From Catonia carolina (taxonomy: Eukaryota > Arthropoda > Insecta > Hemiptera > Achilidae): a stretch of DNA of 64,000 nucleotides. Below, in pieces: positions 1 to 12,114 of the stretch. The stretch lies in contig JAQMRL010000002.1 in assembly GCA_035578175.1 (NCBI GenBank), forward strand, positions 134,418,171 to 134,482,170. Direction: 5' to 3'. A model generated the notes under the pieces. It saw only the letters and a program-made list of their open reading frames with translations, made no database searches and was not told the origin of the DNA. The position numbers and the translations under genes were made by a program. Numbering within the stretch: the stretch's first letter is position 1; every line of letters begins with the position of its first letter.

Positions 1-904
1 TTCCCATCAACAGTTGGTTAGAAAGCTGCACTAACAGCGGAGAATATTAAAAATAGTGAAACAGGTACTTTAAAAAGACTAAAATTCTTTTTGCACTAAA
101 ACAACCAGTATAAAAATATGAAACATATTTGTTTTTAGCGACGTGTTAATTTTTCAGGATAAACCTGATAAAAACTCAATTTTTTTTCATTAAAATAATT
201 TTTTGTCGTAATTTAATGTTTTTGTGGTAGATCTAGGTCTAAACTATTGAAAAACATAAAAAATCGAAAATCAAAATTTTCAGTCAAAACCATCATACAG
301 TCTCCCCTTAAAGTTATACTATAAAATAAAATTTTATTTTATTCTAGCTTTTGTTATTGGGAAATTTATATCGTTGATATTTACCCAATTTGATCATAAC
401 TTTCTGCTGGGTTTTTGGCTTGAGGTAGACATGAACAAAGATGTTTGTTCATGTATGACTATCAATTAATTTATGTTAAAATTCATTCATGGAACAAATG
501 TAATTTAACGATATGTGATTTTACCTATTGACTAACTTAATTAAAAGAAAAAACAAAATGATGCTTTTGCACTGCAAAATTTTGAAAGAAATTGTGGTGT
601 TATAAGTAGTACATTTGTGCAACTCTGCACAAAGTAAATGAGTGGACTGAAAGCAAGTCTATAGTTGTCACGTGATGAGTCGGGGAGCATAGCACCACCC
701 ACTTCTCCTTATTTCTTCATGTTTTATACTTTTACATGTCTCCTTACCAAAAATAATAAAACGTATTTAAAATAGACAAAACTAAAAATTCATTTCTGGT
801 TTTACCAAAATGATCAAATTTCACCTCAGTCCTGTTAAATCTGAATTATTGTAAAGCAATTTACAACAAAAAAAATTTATGTGATTCTGTTCTTATTTTT
901 TCAG

Positions 905-1024
905 AGAAGAGACGACAATGTATTAATCGCATTAATTAAACCAATAGATGAGATCAGAGCAGCGTTACAACCTGCGTTATCACTAGCACCATCAAGTGAC
1001 AAAGGCGAACAAACAATATCATAA
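905..1024 (+). CDS. Terminal coding exon of an unidentified gene
   Basis: A 3' splice site (TTTTTTCAG after a T-rich tract) precedes an open frame of 39 codons ending in TAA. The peptide begins RRDDNVLIALIKPIDEIRAA and ends SDKGEQTIS. It looks like an amphipathic helix followed by a polar tail. An AATAAA signal lies 109 bases after the stop, as expected for a last exon. I do not recognise the family, and no earlier exon is visible in bases 1-904. The gene would be convergent with Plk4. The call rests on the splice site, the open frame and the poly(A) signal together. Confidence 0.5.
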   Translation, partial: RRDDNVLIALIKPIDEIRAALQPALSLAPSSDKGEQTIS

Positions 1025-1132
1025 AATGTTAACTTCAACAACAAATGAAGTAACGATAACCTCATACCAAAAAAACATTATGTCGACAATACCAACATCT
1101 CTATAATTATAAACGTGAAATAACAGCTAATA

Positions 1133-1138
1133 AATAAA
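1133..1138 (+). terminator. Poly(A) signal AATAAA of the plus-strand terminal exon
   Basis: Canonical hexamer within GCTAATAAATAAAGG, 109 bases after the TAA at 1022-1024. It is the first AATAAA downstream of the stop on that strand. Confidence 0.5.
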
Positions 1139-1617
1139 GGACATCTTAACAAATTTAGTTCTAGTCATTGTGTGCAATATTTATGTTTTAAAATAAGTAT
1201 TTTTTTTTTTAATATGATGAAAGAAAACATAAAAATGTAATCCATGAAAAAATTATCTATTTAATGTTATTCCAAAATATATAAGAAAAAATATTACCGA
1301 GTGATAAAATTTTAAATATTCAGAGATGTCTATAACTCCATAATTTTATAAATTTAGGGTAGAGTATTTATAGGATATCCTGATTAGGTTCCCAATCCTA
1401 CAAATATCCTAGGATATATAATTGTTAAACAAATAAGACTAACTCCTGTGGTATTTATCAGTAAACATAAAAGGATACTTTTATGTATTAAAATGACTTT
1501 TTAATGAGCCTAGGTATCTTCAGATACCCATATACGTACATTAATCAATATCATACCATGTAATAGATTTCTCATACAAGGTCAATCGGTAAAACTTCCT
1601 CATGGTCAATTAATATC

Positions 1618-2120
1618 TTTTTCTTCTTCTTCTTCTCACAATCAAGAATTAGGCTCCGGCCTGTTCCAACTCATATCAGCGACAAACTATTGAGTCATTC
1701 CTATCTTTTCTGTGGCCTCCCAACATCTCTCCTCCCCTCCAGTATGTATTGCAAAACATTAAGGCGGGTCCTTCCCTCAGGCATTCTCTCTACGTGCTCC
1801 CTCCATCGATTTTGATATTCTGAAATCTTCCCATTCAGGTTGTAAACATTCAGTTCCATTCTTATGTCCCCATTTTTTAGTAAGTCCCTATGAATGCAAC
1901 CCTTTGTTCTTCGCAGGAATCGCATCTCTGCCACCTGTACTCCACTCTCCTGTGGTCTGATATTAATCCACGACTAACTTCCATAGAGTAGGACTGGGGC
2001 AGCCATCACCTTGTTAAATTTTATCTGAGTTTCTTTTCTTGTTTTCTTGTCTAGAGTTCTGCTAATATTGCTGCACACTGCTTGGAATTTGCCAACTTTC
2101 TAATATCCTAATTTTGTTCA
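1618..2120 (-). mobile_element. LINE relic, endonuclease/reverse-transcriptase C-terminus
   Basis: On the minus strand the frame reads VAEMRFLRRTKGCIHRDLL and then WREHVERMPEGRTRL, the usual C-terminal text of insect non-LTR reverse transcriptases. A degraded part lies upstream (PVLLYGS-like, 1960-2010). A TTC run at 1618-1637 marks the 3' end. Stops and frameshifts are present; it is a dead fragment. Confidence 0.7.
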
Positions 2121-2129
2121 AACCCGAAG

Positions 2130-3350
2130 TCACATTGTAATACTTGTTTAAGCTTTACATAATCTACCACAATTTTAGAACTAGTAGGATATTTACCAGT
2201 AAATACCAGTCATGGGGAGGGTATTAATATCTTTTTAATGTAATATTATTAATGACACAAAGTTATCTTCACTGAAATATTTCAGAGAACCGATATTTAC
2301 AGTTAAAAATTACTGAGAATACCTGTAAGGTACGTACAAAAAGCAACTTCATAAAATCCATACATTAATGTGTAGTTAGTATTATCAGAGGATATTTATG
2401 GGATAATCCTAAGATGTTCTGAATTTTCTCAGGACATCTTCAGAACATCCTTGTACTTTGTAGGTTAGATAAATTGAAGATATTTGATTGCTTAAGTGTT
2501 CAGAAGGATTGTTTACCTTTTTTCAATTCAAAAATCATTAACCTGTTGTCTCTCTACAGTTATTAAAAGTTCATCAAATCCAAATTTCATCAATAACACT
2601 CTTATTTCATTAACATAATTTATCTATAATCAGTTCATTAAAGAAAAATAAATTAGAGAGAAAATAACTCCTAACAGATTATATCTTTAAAAAAAAATAC
2701 TGTTCACGTAATCTGAACAGTTTGATACTTATTACAGTTATTTTGAAAATAATAACCTTAAGTAACATACTTTCTCAAAATTACAACTAAATTTTGCACA
2801 GTATGTAAGTCTACATTTTTTGTAAATCTTAACTTACAAATATCCAAGGAACTTTAAAATGTAATTAAATTAAAGTTGTTAGAAAATGGAATTGTTCTTA
2901 GAATGAAATCTGATATTAATAATACTGTTTATTCTAAATTGGAAATACAACTTTAAAATTTCTTTCAAATTTAGGAATTTTTAAAAGAAACTAGATACTT
3001 AGTTGTTTACTAAGTTGCTCAAAACCCATGTCCATTTGAACAAAACCATGTGAACACTTTAGTAATTTAAAAACTTCAATTTCAGATTATGGAGTAATAG
3101 ATTTCTTTGCAAACAGTATAAGAATTCTTGTTAAATTGTCATTTAAAAAAATAATTGAGTAAACATTTTCTATGAATACCATAATTTAATGATTCTTTGT
3201 TTACTAAACTGTTTCAGATTACTTTGATAGTATTAATGAGTATATATAAATTTACAATTCTTCTAGTTATAATAATTACTTTTGTGAATAATTTATCACT
3301 GAATAACCAAAATTAATGAATGTAATATCCTTAATAAAGAACTACAAAAT
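2130..3350. other. AT-rich stretch without recognisable genes
   Basis: Very AT-rich, with no open frame of note. Short palindromic motifs around AGGATATT and AGATGTTCTGAA (about 1370-1430 and 2390-2455) flank the LINE relic and may belong to an older element. Confidence 0.4.
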
Positions 3351-3357
3351 ACTAATA

Positions 3358-3587
3358 GGCATCCGATTTGGCGCCTGGAAGTGGGGTCAAATAAAAGCTA
3401 TTTAGAAAGTAAGTACCGATAATAAAACAAAATTCTAAAATGTAATATTTTTTGTATCGTACGATGAGCTAATAAATTTTTAGTTGATATTGTTTTGGAG
3501 ACAGAATGTAGATGCTTCACTAGAATTGGCGAGGAACATGGACAATGTAGTGATTACACTTTGTAACCAAACACCAGATTGGATGCC
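3358..3587. mobile_element. Small MITE with GGCATCC ends and TA duplication
   Basis: The left end GGCATCCGATTTGG and right end CCAGATTGGATGCC are imperfect inverted repeats of about 14 bases. Both are flanked by TA. The 230-bp interior is non-coding. It is probably a Tc1/mariner-type MITE. Confidence 0.6.
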
Positions 3588-4559
3588 TACATCTGTAGAA
3601 CTATAATACTCTGTAATATTCTATATTGCAATTAATCAGAAAAAAATGCTTTTGTTTTTTTTAAATGTAAATATTTATTCTTAAAATAGGTGTATACATA
3701 AACTACAGTATTCATTAAATTATTTTTTTTATTAAATAAATTATTTTATGTAATAAAATATTATTTATTTACTGCGTAAGATCTTTCTGTATTATTTATT
3801 TAAGTTACAATAATGTATGTGTTTGTAAATTATTTATTATTTTATATGACATTGTGATAAAAACGAAGTAATGATGATGCAAATAAAATTGTTGTATTTT
3901 TTAATTTTATTTTGTTTTTTTTTTATTACCATCCAAATGATTTATTATTACATTCTTTTAAATAAAAATCTGGTATTTGTAAACAAATGAAATGAACATA
4001 AATCAGGCCGGGGAATGTTGGATATTCTACAAGGATATTGATAAGAAAAACAAAATAAAAAAATATGTGCTTCTGTTTTTATGTATCAATACTCAAAATA
4101 GAATATACATCAACAGCACCCACATTTGTTATTTTATAAAATAGCCTTCCTCTTGACTTTTAATTAAATCGGATTAATCTAGCCATCTGTTATTTATCCA
4201 AATACATTTCCTATTTTTCTTCACCGCCTGCATAAATTATTAATTGTGTCGAATGATAGGCAGGATTCAGTGGTTTTGTTTTCTTTTTTTATCTTGCCAT
4301 GTGTAGTCTTGGTAAATGTCAGATGGTTATAATACAATTATAAATATTCTTTTTGTGTTTGTTCATTTCAATAATATTTAAATCCTAATTTTTCATTGTA
4401 AGTTATATTAAAGTAATGTTTTTTTTTTAATTTATATAAAAATACTTTTTATATTTACCCTTCTTTACCGTTTTCTTAAAAATTAAAAAGGGTAAATATT
4501 AAAAGATTTTTTAATCAAGTAGAAACCTACCAACTTCTATATTAAACACTAAATTTGTA

Positions 4560-4765
4560 GGCCTGTTGGGACTTCTAATTGGTCAACCCACCTCTTTAGT
4601 GGTTATCCAACCTGTGAAGCTCCACCAGGAATGTAATGTATTATTCTCCTTGACAGTTATTCTCAGACATCTATTCTCTTCCATTCTAAGGACATGGTTA
4701 AACCAGCTATAATGAAGTGTAGCTATTTTGCACTTAAACCAAACACATCAAGCCTACTTCTTATA
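4560..4765 (-). mobile_element. LINE-like fragment
   Basis: Pyrimidine-rich plus strand with phrases such as GACATCTATTCTCTTCCATTC that recur in the window's other reverse-oriented LINE relics. It holds no intact frame. Confidence 0.3.
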
Positions 4766-4767
4766 AT

Positions 4768-5150
4768 TAAAGTTATTAGTAAGCATCATGGCAGCAGCAT
4801 CCATACAAATGAAATATTTCCTTATATTTATATAAAAACCTTTTAATATTTATTTTTTTACTGCTTTCTTTTTCTAGAAATTTGTACAAATACTTCCGGA
4901 GTGAGCACCGCTTCTTCAGGTAATAACATACAGTTTTTAAAAAATATTTATTGTGAAGATTGCATCTTCCTTTGTTGGAGAGTTTGAATCAAACCTTTAA
5001 CAAAGGATGATGTAATCTTCACAATAAAAATGCTCTAGAAACTCTATGTTATTACCTGAAGAAGCAGTACGCAATGCCAAAGTACTCATAAAAATTTTGA
5101 GAAAAATAAAGAAGTAAAAAAAAGTAAATATTAAAAGTTTTTTTTAAAAT
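4768..5150. mobile_element. Fold-back (hairpin) MITE, family D, copy 1
   Basis: Bases 4895-5000 and 5000-5105 are inverted copies of each other. Matching pairs include CTTCTTCAGGTAATAACATA with TATGTTATTACCTGAAGAAG, and TTGTGAAGATTGCATCTTCC with its complement. It could fold into a hairpin of about 110 bp. A left part (AGCATCATGGCAGCAGCATC) is shared with copy 2 near 44930. Confidence 0.65.
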
Positions 5151-5559
5151 AAATATAAAAAAATTATATTAATCTTGTCTCTTATGTCTGAATTTTCAGA
5201 TAGTTTTTTTGAAACATTGAGAATCCTACATGAAAAGTGCATCTTCACTGCTTGCACTCTTTAGATATCAAAACCCATATTTTGCTACATGAAGAGCTAC
5301 AGGGACAGCCTGATGAGTAAAATTTCATCACCTTTTCTTTACAGTTTCATTTTTCTAGTTATTCCACTCACATGATTAAACATCACTAGCTTGTCGACCA
5401 TTCTCAGAAAATAAAAGTCAGAATTGAAAAAGCAAGGACAGCATTCAGACAAATATCCAAGCTGTTCAGAATTGGAATTTAAAATTGGAATCAGAATCCT
5501 CTGATACTCCATATTTTCCATCTCATTATACGGAGTGGAATCTTGGACCTTAATGGACA

Positions 5560-5940
5560 CAACAATGAAGAGACTGGTAGGATTTGAGTTATGGACTTAC
5601 AGAAGAATTCATAAAATATCGTGGATGGATAGAATATCAAACATCAGTGTATTTCAAAAACTTGGTAAAAAAAAAGAAATAATACAGCAAAAAGAAGAAA
5701 ATTGGAATATCTAGGACACATCATTAGAAATGAAAATCAGTACAAGTTGCTGAAATGCATTTTGCAAGGAAAGGTACAGGGTAAGAGAGGTGTCAGAAAA
5801 CGACGAATATCCTGGCTAAAGGACTTAAGGACCTGGTTGGTAATTTCTACTACAGGACTCTTCAAAGCAGCAGCGAATAGATTTATCATTGCCAGAATTA
5901 TTTCCAACATTTGGTAGCAGATCAGCACCAGAAGAAGAAG
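5560..5940 (+). mobile_element. LINE 3' end (endonuclease/RT C-terminus, GAA tail)
   Basis: The plus-strand frame contains MEYLGHIIRNENQYKLL, then RRISWLKDLRTWL and TTGLFKAAANRFIIARI, the typical end of insect RTE-like LINE proteins. It finishes in AGAAGAAGAAG. The N-terminal part is lost. The same tail occurs on the minus strand at 23170-23375. Confidence 0.75.
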
Positions 5941-7940
5941 CTTATGGTTTACATCCATTTCACCAGGATACAAAATTAAACATCCAAGGAACGTAAATTT
6001 CCTGACCTGTTCAATATATTGACCATTCTATTTTTATCAACCTTTTTCTTTTTTTACACTTTTTTACTTGCCATCTGAGGGATAGTTACCGAGAAATTTT
6101 ATTTACTTAATTTTCACCACAGATATAACAAAATTGTCCACTGAAGAGAATTTCAGTAGAAACTTTTTTTGAAATAAAATTCTCTATGTTGGTCTGTTCA
6201 AAGTTGTAACACTCTGCACTTCTTTTGGCCCTGTTTAACTGGTCATGTAAATTACCTATGAGTATAATTCTTATACAATAAAAGTAGAATGAATTGAAAT
6301 AGTCAAGTATTTATAGCAGGTATGCAATCAGTATAAACTATTTTGAATGAAATAATATCAAAATAAACATCAGCAAGGATTTTAAAACTTAACGTCGTTG
6401 AGAGAAAAACAAATACGTATTATTATAATCGTTAAAATGAGTGTTATTGAAATGACATGTGTTTACATATTATTATAATACAAATGGTAATAAGCTGGTA
6501 ATAGTCAACAGCTGTTATGTTATGTTAGCTCAAAAGCAAAATAATACATATAAATAGCTACAACGGCTGAATGGCAGCAGCTGGGCTTGAAATAGCATTA
6601 ATAAGTGGGTGGGACGATCAAGTAAGCGGTGGAAGAAAATGGTTATTTGAACAGTTATAACCTGGCCGCAAAATATATTTAAAAAAAACTTTCAAATTTG
6701 CCAAAATTACTACCAACATCGTCATCATAGCGGTAGTTCATTACTAGATTTTTTGCTAAAATATTTTGGAAGTTATCCAGAATTAGATTTATCAGCCAAA
6801 AGAAAAGCTACAGCAATTTCAACTGAGCTCCTGTAGTAATAGAGTGTGATTTAACATGGCCTAATCTAACACGTTTAATATTATATCAGCTAACATTTTC
6901 TATTTTGTTCATTCGTTGCCAACTTTCATCAGACAGTTAATAAATGAAATAAAAATCAACTAACCAAAATACTTGTAAAGTTATAAAAAATCAATGAGGC
7001 ACTCTTACAACGAATTTATTACCATAAATAAATTGTTTTAATTCTTCATAGTTTATGGGTTTTGTCTTACATTAAGCGCAAAAATTCCTATCAATAAACG
7101 TAAAAATAAGACTGCAACATAGTTATAAAACCAGAAGTTACATTTTTATGCAGCAGAAACACTTTCATTTAAGCAAACAACTGAAGACCAACAGACCTCA
7201 GAAAAGGGAAAGAAAAATTGTAAGTATGTGGATTAATGTACCAAAAAGAGAATGGTGGGTGACAAACAAATCATGTACAGGAAGCTATACCCCCATGAAA
7301 CCGTACAACACGTCAAAACATAAATGTATTAAAATTGTGATTGAACTTAGCACCATCCATTCGAGCAACAAAAAATGTTCTTTGCTTATCATATGAAACT
7401 TATTATATACTAATTGAAACATATACTAAATACAAATACGACAGTACCAGTAGAAGGAATTCATATAGTAGACCTATAATAATACAACCGGTTGTTTTGA
7501 CTGAAGGTGTTGGTAGAGTGAAACATGGTTACACATCCTTTTTACAGACTTTAAACCCATAGTCTGTTTATATCTGCTGCATGGTACTGTGGGATATACT
7601 ATAGAACCCGTTACCAGGCACATAGCCACAATTTTGGTTTGAGCGTGCTGAATCTGGAAATTTAATTTTTTGGTTTTGACAGATTGCTTATGAGTATTGC
7701 TTGTGTGCTTCAATTAACTAGCCCTTAATTAGTTTCAGTGTTACTTGAAGCTAGTTAAGGGTGATAGATGAAAATGAGAGATAAAAAATTACCAGAAATC
7801 AAACCTGGTAACCTCTGCAGTTATACAAAATTTGCATGCAACTTTTTTTATACAAAATTTTTTCTGGTACAAAATTTACATTTTCAGTTCAGTATGGGGG
7901 GGGGTCGGTCTGAAACCCTTTAAGCCCCTTCCTGGATATT
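5941..7940. other. Non-coding AT-rich region
   Basis: The short open frames here (for example 7148-7396 and 7341-7562) show no domain, splice context or codon bias. A G9 run lies near 7897. Confidence 0.4.
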
Positions 7941-7944
7941 TGCT

Positions 7945-8150
7945 TGCCTATTATGGATACCATAAGAGGAGACTGAAATTCTTTGAACATATGATAAAGC
8001 AAGATTCGAGACTTCTGAAACAGCTGGTACAATACAACTTCAACTCAAAACCCACCAAGACAGGAAACAGATGGATCAGAGAAATAGAAGAGGATCTGAA
8101 CAAAATTGGCCTTACACCAGAAGACATCACAGACAAGAAAAATTAAATTA
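7945..8150 (+). mobile_element. LINE RT C-terminal relic
   Basis: The frame RRLKFFEHMIKQDSRLLKQL followed by a Gly-Asn-Arg-Trp motif and an acidic helix matches the usual end of LINE reverse transcriptases. A similar degraded tail (RRKLTTQTFSIPERAK) follows at 8320-8480. Confidence 0.5.
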
Positions 8151-8154
8151 AAAT

Positions 8155-8320
8155 TGGCTGGTCTGTGGTAGTGCTCAGCACAACTGGCTTCTATGCAGAG
8201 GTTCCGAGTTCAATTTCTGGTCAGGTCTGGAATTTTTTCATCTGTATATTACCTCATATCATCATATCATTACCTGTGCACAAGCCAAGGGTTATTTTAG
8301 GCATCATCAAAAAAAGGATC
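8155..8320 (+). mobile_element. tRNA-derived SINE, family C, copy 1
   Basis: It has a B-box-like GTTCAATTTC in a tRNA-like head with the shared text ACTGGCTTCTATGC and TCTGGAATTTTTTCATCT. The head is shared with the copy at 8833. It sits inside LINE debris. Confidence 0.5.
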
Positions 8321-8832
8321 CAGGACAAAAAAATCTGCTTCACAAGAAGGAAACTCACAACACAAACATTTTCAATACCAGAAAGAGCAAAATGATCAGA
8401 ACATATGAGAAAGTACATAGAAAGAAATTTGAATAAGGAACTGACTAAAGTGATCCTACATGGCCATAAAATATAATAAAAACAACAAAAGGACAGAAAG
8501 ACAATACTCTCATTACTGCCATCTTAACTTTTATTTTAAGACAAAGCCCTACTAATTTTATTCTGATCCCAGATATGCATTCTCTACAAAGGGTACAATC
8601 AGCCTGGGGACATCTACAACTTCCTGGGGTTGTTTAACTGCTTGAAATTTTCTCTGATAAACTTGTTCAGCCTCCTAATTCAATACAATTTGAGAACTAG
8701 CTATCTCTATATACAAATAGACAAGTTTCACAAGAAACTAGAAAATAGTCCACTTAGGAAGAGATGGTAGATTTACCAAAGGCATCTTCATCTATACCAC
8801 AACCATGGTAAGGCTTTACCTTGATATTTCTT

Positions 8833-8985
8833 TATCTCTGTTGGTGTACGGGTAAACACAACTGGCTTCTATGCCAGGCATCCTGGGTTTGATTCCTGGT
8901 CAGTTCTGGAATTTTTTCATCTACCACCAACTATTATCTGAATTATCATTAAAGTGCAAAACATTAGACTTGAAACCAAAAAAAA
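8833..8985 (+). mobile_element. tRNA-derived SINE, family C, copy 2
   Basis: A-box-like region followed by the B box GGTTTGATTCC. It shares AACTGGCTTCTATGCC and TGGAATTTTTTCATCT with 8155-8320 and ends in an A-rich tail. Confidence 0.55.
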
Positions 8986-9164
8986 TCTCTGCCATGTCTT
9001 GTTATATTTCTGAGGGAAATCACCAGTCTTCCAAGGCAATTTAAGAAAGAGATATTTCACCTGCACTGTTCGGCAATCGACACAAAAACAAGTACACTAT
9101 TTTAGTGACTTTTCATAACTTAGTGATCAATGATTCATTAAAATATAATATCTCTACGATATTT

Positions 9165-9400
9165 TATTTTTTTTTATTTTTTACACCTCATAGGATCACT
9201 CTAGTTCAAGATTTGGTCTGTCCCAGTGTTTTTTTTTAAAAGCGCGCTCTCCAAAGCATGGCTTTCTTTTGTTTGGCTTACATTTTCTTAAAACGTTCCG
9301 ATCTCTGTTCCCTGCCTTCATCGGTAAAGACCCTGTTGTAGACTCTTCTGGTGTATAATAAATCTCTACAATTTATTATAATAAATTTGGATTATCCACT
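9165..9400 (-). mobile_element. LINE-like relic
   Basis: The minus strand carries broken coding-like text similar to that at 24360-24900 (Lys/Arg/Glu-rich, stops present). Fragmentary. Confidence 0.3.
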
Positions 9401-9559
9401 TATCCTGTACAAATATGCGTTATTTGGAAGGAGGAAACTTACCTTCCAAATTTTATTATACCGAGCAACAATATACCAATAGAATGCAAGCTGGTTCTAA
9501 TTAGTAAACAAGTAGGGCAAGTGTAAGCTAATCTGTTACAATCATGTTTGAGACGAGCA

Positions 9560-10880
9560 ATTTAACAAATGGCAGCAACTAGATTTTAAGTGGTTGGATA
9601 CTTGAGGTACTACTATAACTATACTATAACTACAGTCTGGAATGGTGTGACCAAATTATTTCATGATACAGAAAAAATTCAAACATTCAATTATCTGTAC
9701 CTAATTCAAAATATTTTTTATTAAAAATCATTTCAATTTTATAAAAACATTTTTTTTACTTTTAAATCAGACTTACATTTTATAATAAAATAATCAATTT
9801 CAGACACCTGATAAATTCCTGTCACTTTAAGCTATCTAACAAATGAAAATTTCCCTTTAGATTACTATGAGACATCTCAGCTTTCTCTATCATGAGAAAT
9901 TTTTTCACATGACAAAATATTTTTTCAAATACTTGCCAAAATATTTAATGAACGACAGAGGTGTTTAAATTACCTATAATTCTTTTTGTATTGCAAACAA
10001 ATGAGACTTAAACTTTTTCAATCATCCTCATCGCTTGTCTTTAACACAACTCAATCTCATTAAGGCCTAAAATATATTACAAATAAAACCTAAACCAATT
10101 ATGACAATTGCCACTACTTCTGAGAAACAAAATAAAGTCTCTTTAATGTAACGCCAACATCCTGTTTGAAAGTTCAATAAAGAAAAAATATTCATATTAG
10201 TCAATCAAACAATTTCAGAGAGTCAGTCAAACAAATTCTTATTTTTAATTAGTATGAAATATAAATCTACAGTTACTTTTATACATTCACAACCGAAATA
10301 AAAATATTAAGAAATTTTTTTTATTTCAAGATACAAATATTTCTATTATTAAATTAGTAAAATATGCTAACATATCCTTTAGTAGGCTACTCTATTTTAT
10401 ATAAACAAGTGTCTAGATAATTTGCGAAGAAAAACAGGAAGAGCCAAAATGTCATGTAAAGAAATATATACAGAATTAGAAAAAGACATCTCTATAAAAT
10501 AACTGCATTAGAGAAAGAAAGAAAAGAGATATTTATCGTTTATATTATTTTTGGATATCCGTAGAGAAGTAGTCTTGTAATATTTTTTTAATTTAAAATA
10601 ACACATTCCATTCCAGCTGTGTATGCCAATAATAATAATAATAGTAATAATATTTCAGTATCATTAGATCCAATGATTTCATTGTTATTATTACTAAAAA
10701 TAAATATTTCTGTTGAATTCATGACATGAATAATATTAATCATTGGTTAAATTTTTCAAATCACTGTTGACACAGTTTTCAAATGGCAAAAAAATAAAAA
10801 ATGCTCAAAAAACTTCCTTCAAAGAGTCTTCACAGCATTGGCCCTTTATCCAGTTCTGACATTGAAACGTCTCATTTTTT
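9560..10880. other. AT-rich non-coding region
   Basis: No open frame, splice structure or repeat family could be supported. An AAT microsatellite lies near 10628-10650. Confidence 0.4.
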
Positions 10881-10884
10881 ATTA

Positions 10885-11290
10885 GTGTTTAGATCATCAG
10901 CCAAAGGGCTGGTTTGAACCTCAAGAAGCTTTACTAAGTAAAATGAGGAGTAAGAGTGTTTACCATTGCCTTCCTCACTGGGTGGAAATTTATGCTTATC
11001 AGCATGCCAGGCCCTCTGAAAATAACTACTTTTCATCCTGTAAATGATACCATCATTTAATTTACCACACGGTCTGGCTGTATTCATCTGGCTGAAATTC
11101 ATTACTCTCAGAGGATATAACTCTGATTAGTGTCTGGGTAGTGGTGTAAAGTACACCACTACCTTTTCTGTTAACTCAAGTCATACAATTGGCTGACCAT
11201 GTGATAGGAAACAGAACTATTTTTTGTAGTCCTGGAACTGGCAGATCAAGTGCAAATAATTTAACAGTCCACTTGCCTTTAATGGCCATT
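10885..11290 (-). mobile_element. Dispersed repeat R1, copy 1
   Basis: About 400 bp, also found at 27937, 38215, 39243 and 59124. Shared blocks include GATCATCAGCC, TTACTTAGTAAA, TGCTTATCAGCATGCCAG and GCCAGACC. In forward orientation it ends in (CAA)n in the plus-strand copies, suggesting a non-LTR or SINE-like retroposon. The apparent frame at 10872-11102 is repeat sequence, not a gene. Confidence 0.7.
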
Positions 11291-11329
11291 ATTTTTTATT
11301 AGAAAGCTGTAAATAAATTAATTACTACC

Positions 11330-11600
11330 AGCGTTGTAGGGGTCTTCCCAAGCTTTTTTGGAATCCTAGCGCCCTTCATTCTTTGAAGGTGCTCCATCCA
11401 TTTATTGTGATTACAGATTTTCTCATTTACTTTTATAAATTTCATTCCTTAAATCACAATTTCAAATTTGATCTTCCCTTGTACATCTCTTGACTCTTCA
11501 TAGAAAGTGCATCTCCACAGCTTCCTATTTTGTTTTCTTATCCCTGTAAGAACTCAAGATCCATTACCATACAAAAGAGTTGGAGAGTCTATTTTCAAGA
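11330..11600 (-). mobile_element. LINE-like relic
   Basis: The plus strand is pyrimidine-rich and reads on the minus strand as broken RT C-terminal text (AAATGAGAAAATCTG context, HNKWMEHLQ-like). No intact frame. Confidence 0.35.
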
Positions 11601-11779
11601 AATGTTTTATTTTTTAAAAGAAAATTCACAATTTTTGTAGAGGAAATTATTCTGAATAAAATTTTATTACTACTTATAAAGAGAAGTAAAAAAGGGAGGA
11701 GGATACTGGGAAGGCAAGGGATTGAATAAAAAGTGATGGAATTACGGAACTGGAAATGGACAGCCTGTTAAGGGGTGTT

Positions 11780-11850
11780 TTTTTTTTTTTGGTTTATCTT
11801 CCGACTGTTCTGCAATTACTGCTAATGCAGACGGTGAAGGATGAAATGAT
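11780..11850 (-). mobile_element. SINE family A, 5'-truncated copy
   Basis: Poly-T, then GGTTTATCTTCCGACTG, TTCTGCAATTACTGCTAATG and CAGACGGTGAAGGATGAAAT. This is the 3' half of the SINE that is nearly complete at 13318-13487. Confidence 0.7.
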
Positions 11851-11864
11851 TTATTTATTTATTT

Positions 11865-12110
11865 AAATGTTAAGGAGGGTTGGGCAGACAAAACTGAGAT
11901 GGTTTGGCCTGTCAGTAAGATGGAGGTGGGAAGACAGTTGAAAAGGATGCTGTACTTGGAGATGGAGGGGAAAAGACCCCGAGGTAGACCAAGAGTGAAG
12001 TGGATATATGTTCAGTTATAAATGAATTGGGAAAAAGTTGTGATGCCAAAGAGCAATGGAAGAGAGATGGTTCAGTGATAGAGAGGACTGGAGAGGAATT
12101 GTATTATTAG
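11865..12110 (+). mobile_element. LINE RT C-terminal relic
   Basis: The degraded plus-strand text encodes fragments like TKLRWFGL, EMEGKRPRGRPRVKW and ending motifs typical of insect LINE RT C-termini, with stops and frame changes. Confidence 0.6.
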
Positions 12111-12114
12111 TTAT

